Assembly (NCBI GenBank): GCA_002331485.1
Contig: DCYS01000032.1
Span: 74,478-138,477 of the forward strand
Length of the DNA stretch: 64,000 nt
DNA from: Flavobacteriales bacterium UBA2104
GTDB taxonomy: Bacteria; Bacteroidota; Bacteroidia; Flavobacteriales_D; Crocinitomicaceae
Reading direction: 5' to 3'
Each line of letters starts with the position of its first letter. Position 1 is the first letter of the stretch. Position numbers and translations under genes: made by a program. The notes under the pieces are model-generated. The model saw only the letters and a list, made by a program, of their open reading frames with translations. It had not been told where the DNA came from and searched no databases. This document shows, piece after piece, positions 61,399 to 64,000 of the stretch.

Positions 61399-63231
61399 TC
61401 ACATTCGGAATAAGATTCCTGCTCTTCCGTAGAAATTCCGAAAATTCACACCTGTTGAATGTGGTAAGATCGTTTTATTCCTCCATTTCGGATTAGTGAA
61501 ATCATATTGATATCCTGCCTGGGCTTGAATTCCAAACCAACCGAACTTTAATCTGAAACCAAGTTCCCCGGCTACATTGAAATATGGGTTTCTGTATACA
61601 TTTTTTAATTCATTTGTACTGTAAGTATATATCGATTCCTCGAACCCACGACGCTCAACGATCTTTGCAAAACCTAATCCAAAATGCCAATTTGCGAATA
61701 AATCAAAGTTTTGACGATACACGAAGTTATACCCTACGGAAGAGTAAAGATACCAGTTCGTGTATCTGAGATCAACTGAATCTGTTTCTATGGTATTGGG
61801 CAGGTTGATCGTAAATCCAAGAGAGTTCTGTCCACCAAACGGCTCAACATTAGTGAACTCCATACCAATCGCTAATTGCTCTTCAGGGACGATATCAACA
61901 CCGAAATCCTGACTGATCTCATTAGGAAGAAGCTGATAAGTTCCGGTAAATACAGTATGCTGTTCTTCATTCTCCTTTCTTCTGCTTATTCTGCCTTTTG
62001 ATAGATCTTCACTTCCTTCAATAATCTCCTCAACGTAAGATCCACTCCAATACGTATTGATCAAAGCATAACTGCTATCGGATGTAACCTTATCAAAGGT
62101 GAATACGGAATCACTTAGATCATAAACATAGATTCCTGGAGCTGGCAATAATTCCTCCATTTTATAATCTGTATTCTTACGATTATAATTCAATTCCCCC
62201 TCATTCTTATAGTAAATAGGCAGAACAGCAATTCTCTCATCTAAAATAGAGTCCTTACTCAAACGCTTGACCATGGATTCCATACTAAAGCTGTAGCAGT
62301 CACCATCTATTCCCATCGCTCGGGTATGACATCTACCAAACTGACCCGTTATTTTTGCTTTTCTATCTTCTTCTAGAATCAAACGTATTCCATCTGCTAA
62401 ATGTCGCTCTCTCTCAATGTGCATTTGAATATCTACACCTGATCCCAAATACCAATCTAACGTAGTTTGTAATTCCTCAATGATATAACTAAATGGTTCG
62501 TACGATTCACCTAATCTATCTTTGAATATGGTACTATCCTCATAGAAATCGTTAACCAGGTTTCTAATGGATAGTTCAAACAGTCTGTTCTTATAACTTT
62601 TGAATCCATAACGGATGTCAAAGTTTTCCCGAGATGGCTCTAATCTGCTCGCAAAGCCAAGATTATCATCGTCAAGATTAACCGAACTGATTATCTCAAG
62701 ATCTTCATAAAATGTGTAGAATTCTTGCTCGCAACTTTTCTCCTCTAGTATATAGGCAAGAGCTTTCAAAGAATACACAGGGTAGCGTGTATAATCTACT
62801 CCTTTAACTTGAATCTTATCTTCTTTTGCTTTATCTCGATTGAAACGCTCAACTCCTAAAAGAAACTCATGAATATGATTCTTTTCACTGTCCTCAAATC
62901 CACCATTCAATATACTTAATAAGTTTTCATCTCCTGTCTGAGCATATTCATTGGCTAAATACCCAATTCCTGCACCAAACTCCATGGTAACATAACGATA
63001 TCCATTTTGATGGAGATATTGAATCGTTTTTAATTTGAGTAATTGATTTGAATTTACATATCGATGATTCTCACCGACCAAGACAATTCTTTTGTTGTTG
63101 AGGTAATCACTCATCACCTCAAAACCTGTAGTTTGATCGGAAGTATCCAAAGCGATCCTGGATAGAGATTGCCCGTAAGATGACAATACTATAAAAGACA
63201 ACAAGAAAGAAGATAGTAACTTCATGATCAT
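61399..63231 (-). CDS. Erythromycin-esterase-like domain fused to C-terminal outer-membrane barrel
   Basis: A 610-residue secreted protein. After a signal peptide (1-20) comes a domain (about 25-400) with the EreA/ChaN-like pattern IVLVGENHRYVNSNQLLKLK (near 49-68), an Glu in VTMEFGAGIGYLANEY, and GVDYTRYPVYSLKAL. The C-terminal part (about 440-610) reads as beta strands ending in a terminal aromatic-rich strand with FYGRAGILFRM, as in barrels. Family placement of the first domain is moderate. It starts by ATGA overlap with the AsmA-like gene. Confidence 0.65.
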   Translation of the reverse strand: MIMKLLSSFLLSFIVLSSYGQSLSRIALDTSDQTTGFEVMSDYLNNKRIVLVGENHRYVNSNQLLKLKTIQYLHQNGYRYVTMEFGAGIGYLANEYAQTGDENLLSILNGGFEDSEKNHIHEFLLGVERFNRDKAKEDKIQVKGVDYTRYPVYSLKALAYILEEKSCEQEFYTFYEDLEIISSVNLDDDNLGFASRLEPSRENFDIRYGFKSYKNRLFELSIRNLVNDFYEDSTIFKDRLGESYEPFSYIIEELQTTLDWYLGSGVDIQMHIERERHLADGIRLILEEDRKAKITGQFGRCHTRAMGIDGDCYSFSMESMVKRLSKDSILDERIAVLPIYYKNEGELNYNRKNTDYKMEELLPAPGIYVYDLSDSVFTFDKVTSDSSYALINTYWSGSYVEEIIEGSEDLSKGRISRRKENEEQHTVFTGTYQLLPNEISQDFGVDIVPEEQLAIGMEFTNVEPFGGQNSLGFTINLPNTIETDSVDLRYTNWYLYSSVGYNFVYRQNFDLFANWHFGLGFAKIVERRGFEESIYTYSTNELKNVYRNPYFNVAGELGFRLKFGWFGIQAQAGYQYDFTNPKWRNKTILPHSTGVNFRNFYGRAGILFRM

Positions 63232-64000
63232 TTCTTTTTACCCATTTTAACAGAATAATCTTCTGCATCTCCTGTGATGATCAAATTCACAAATCGATAT
63301 CGTTTCTCAGGATCAAACTCTCCAATAGATTCAGGGTCTGTATCTTTATTCTTGAACAACTTGTTTCGACCAGCTTTTGCGATCATTTTCCAAGGCACAC
63401 TGATATAATATTCCATATTCATTTCCATATCCTGTTTCCCGGAAACTTTAACAAAACCAAGGTTGGTATTGATGATCATTTCAGGAATGGTCATTTCGCC
63501 GTTGGTCATATCTATATGGTTTTGCAACGTATCAAAGATGACCTTATGAAGCGCTTCATCCTCAAAATAACCGGATAAGACCTTTAGCGGTGCGTAGTCT
63601 TCAAGGGCACCTTCAGTAATATTGAAATCCATATGAATTTCCGAGTCATCAATGATCGGTACCAGATCTGCATGCATATGGATCTTTCCCCAAAGTTTTC
63701 CACTTACACGACCGTGTACATTATTCGATACAACTTCATCCTGACCAAAATTATCAAACTTGACCATCAATTTGTCCATATCAACATCCATCATTTTTAT
63801 CTCAGGTGAGAAATAGATCTTACTTCTGTCTGACCCATTAAAATAACCGGATATATCCATATGACCATCTGCGATATCCATCATCAATGTATCGATATAT
63901 AGCATATGTTCCTCGGTAGTTCGAAGATCAGCTTTGATTCTTTGCAGATGATATTTGTGATATCTCATATCTCCAATCACAACTATCCGAAACTTGAAAA
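63228..64000 (-). CDS. AsmA-like C-terminal region protein (partial)
   Basis: The frame is open to the window edge, so the 5' part is missing and the GTG at 63980 is not the true start. The visible 257 residues have the repeated beta-strand texture of AsmA-family C-terminal regions (for example SGYFNGSDRSKIYFSP and INTNLGFVKVSGKQDM), which work in phospholipid or LPS homeostasis of the outer membrane. The end is basic (GKKK). Its stop overlaps the next gene's ATG by 4 bases. Confidence 0.8.
   Translation of the reverse strand, partial: FKFRIVVIGDMRYHKYHLQRIKADLRTTEEHMLYIDTLMMDIADGHMDISGYFNGSDRSKIYFSPEIKMMDVDMDKLMVKFDNFGQDEVVSNNVHGRVSGKLWGKIHMHADLVPIIDDSEIHMDFNITEGALEDYAPLKVLSGYFEDEALHKVIFDTLQNHIDMTNGEMTIPEMIINTNLGFVKVSGKQDMEMNMEYYISVPWKMIAKAGRNKLFKNKDTDPESIGEFDPEKRYRFVNLIITGDAEDYSVKMGKKK

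Noticed and set aside
1..64000. tRNA or rRNA genes, insertion sequences, phage, integrases or CRISPR arrays
   Set aside because: I found no tRNA besides the tRNA-like part of tmRNA and no transposase, integrase, cas or restriction genes.

Overview
The window looks like a chromosomal segment of a free-living Bacteroidota bacterium, most likely within Flavobacteriales in the broad sense. The evidence is AT-rich DNA, start sites with hardly any Shine-Dalgarno signal, repeated -7 boxes of the Bacteroidota type (TAnnTTTG), a gliding-motility-type C-terminal sorting domain (CHU_C, type IX secretion), a fused alpha/beta 2-oxoacid dehydrogenase E1, RibBA, an OmpA protein with thrombospondin type 3 repeats, and many secreted or outer-membrane proteins of unknown function. 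Assignment below phylum is inference.

Layout. 1-3748: 3' part of an alpha-2-macroglobulin gene, cut by the window edge exactly at its thioester Cys, followed by pbpC. 3792-7212: small membrane or secreted proteins and one frameshifted STAS-like gene. 7222-10077 (-): FMN reductase and aconitase. 10194-14369 (-): a compact CapD-type dehydratase, thioesterase, YwqK-like and NYN-LOTUS run. 14448-16976: pyrE and an SRPBCC gene, divergent from a NUDIX gene with start codons 8 bp apart, then an OmpA lipocalin-like protein. 17061-20522: a heptosyltransferase-like gene and a PKD/CHU_C secreted protein. 20643-24024 (-): ettA, pepD and a DUF3820 gene. 24143-24544: tmRNA. 24668-25914 (-): DUF2490 and PepSY-like pair. 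26041-29892: LptF/G permease with two glycosyltransferases. 29942-37740: ribBA, convergent with a giant cysteine-free TPR protein, apbE and a 77-residue membrane protein. 37856-43791: FAD oxidoreductase, comB, a secreted PLD/SNase-like/HhH protein and a NatAB-like ABC exporter. 43795-50495: glycosyltransferase, 3-hydroxyacyl-CoA dehydrogenase, two unknown secreted proteins and the fused E1. 50585-57145: pepT, a TSUP permease and an overlapping pheT-bioD-bioA operon. 57300-64000: a barrel/TSP3/OmpA protein, a long RluA-type pseudouridine synthase, an EreA-like domain fused to a barrel, and the 3' part of an AsmA-like gene.

Most of the region is housekeeping: envelope building (pbpC, CapD, glycosyltransferases, LptF/G, OmpA proteins, AsmA), central metabolism (aconitase, E1, acyl-CoA enzymes), cofactors (riboflavin, biotin, flavinylation), pyrimidine salvage, peptide degradation and translation quality control (tmRNA, EttA). 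I see no insertion sequence, prophage, CRISPR array, tRNA or rRNA. The least explained objects are the giant TPR protein with its conserved tail, the secreted PLD/SNase/HhH protein, the EreA-like barrel fusion, and an intrinsic-terminator-like hairpin inside the conserved motif of the DUF3820 gene. I did not find a convincing new multi-gene system. No stretch over 300 bases is empty; 4920-5488 holds only the broken STAS-like gene.
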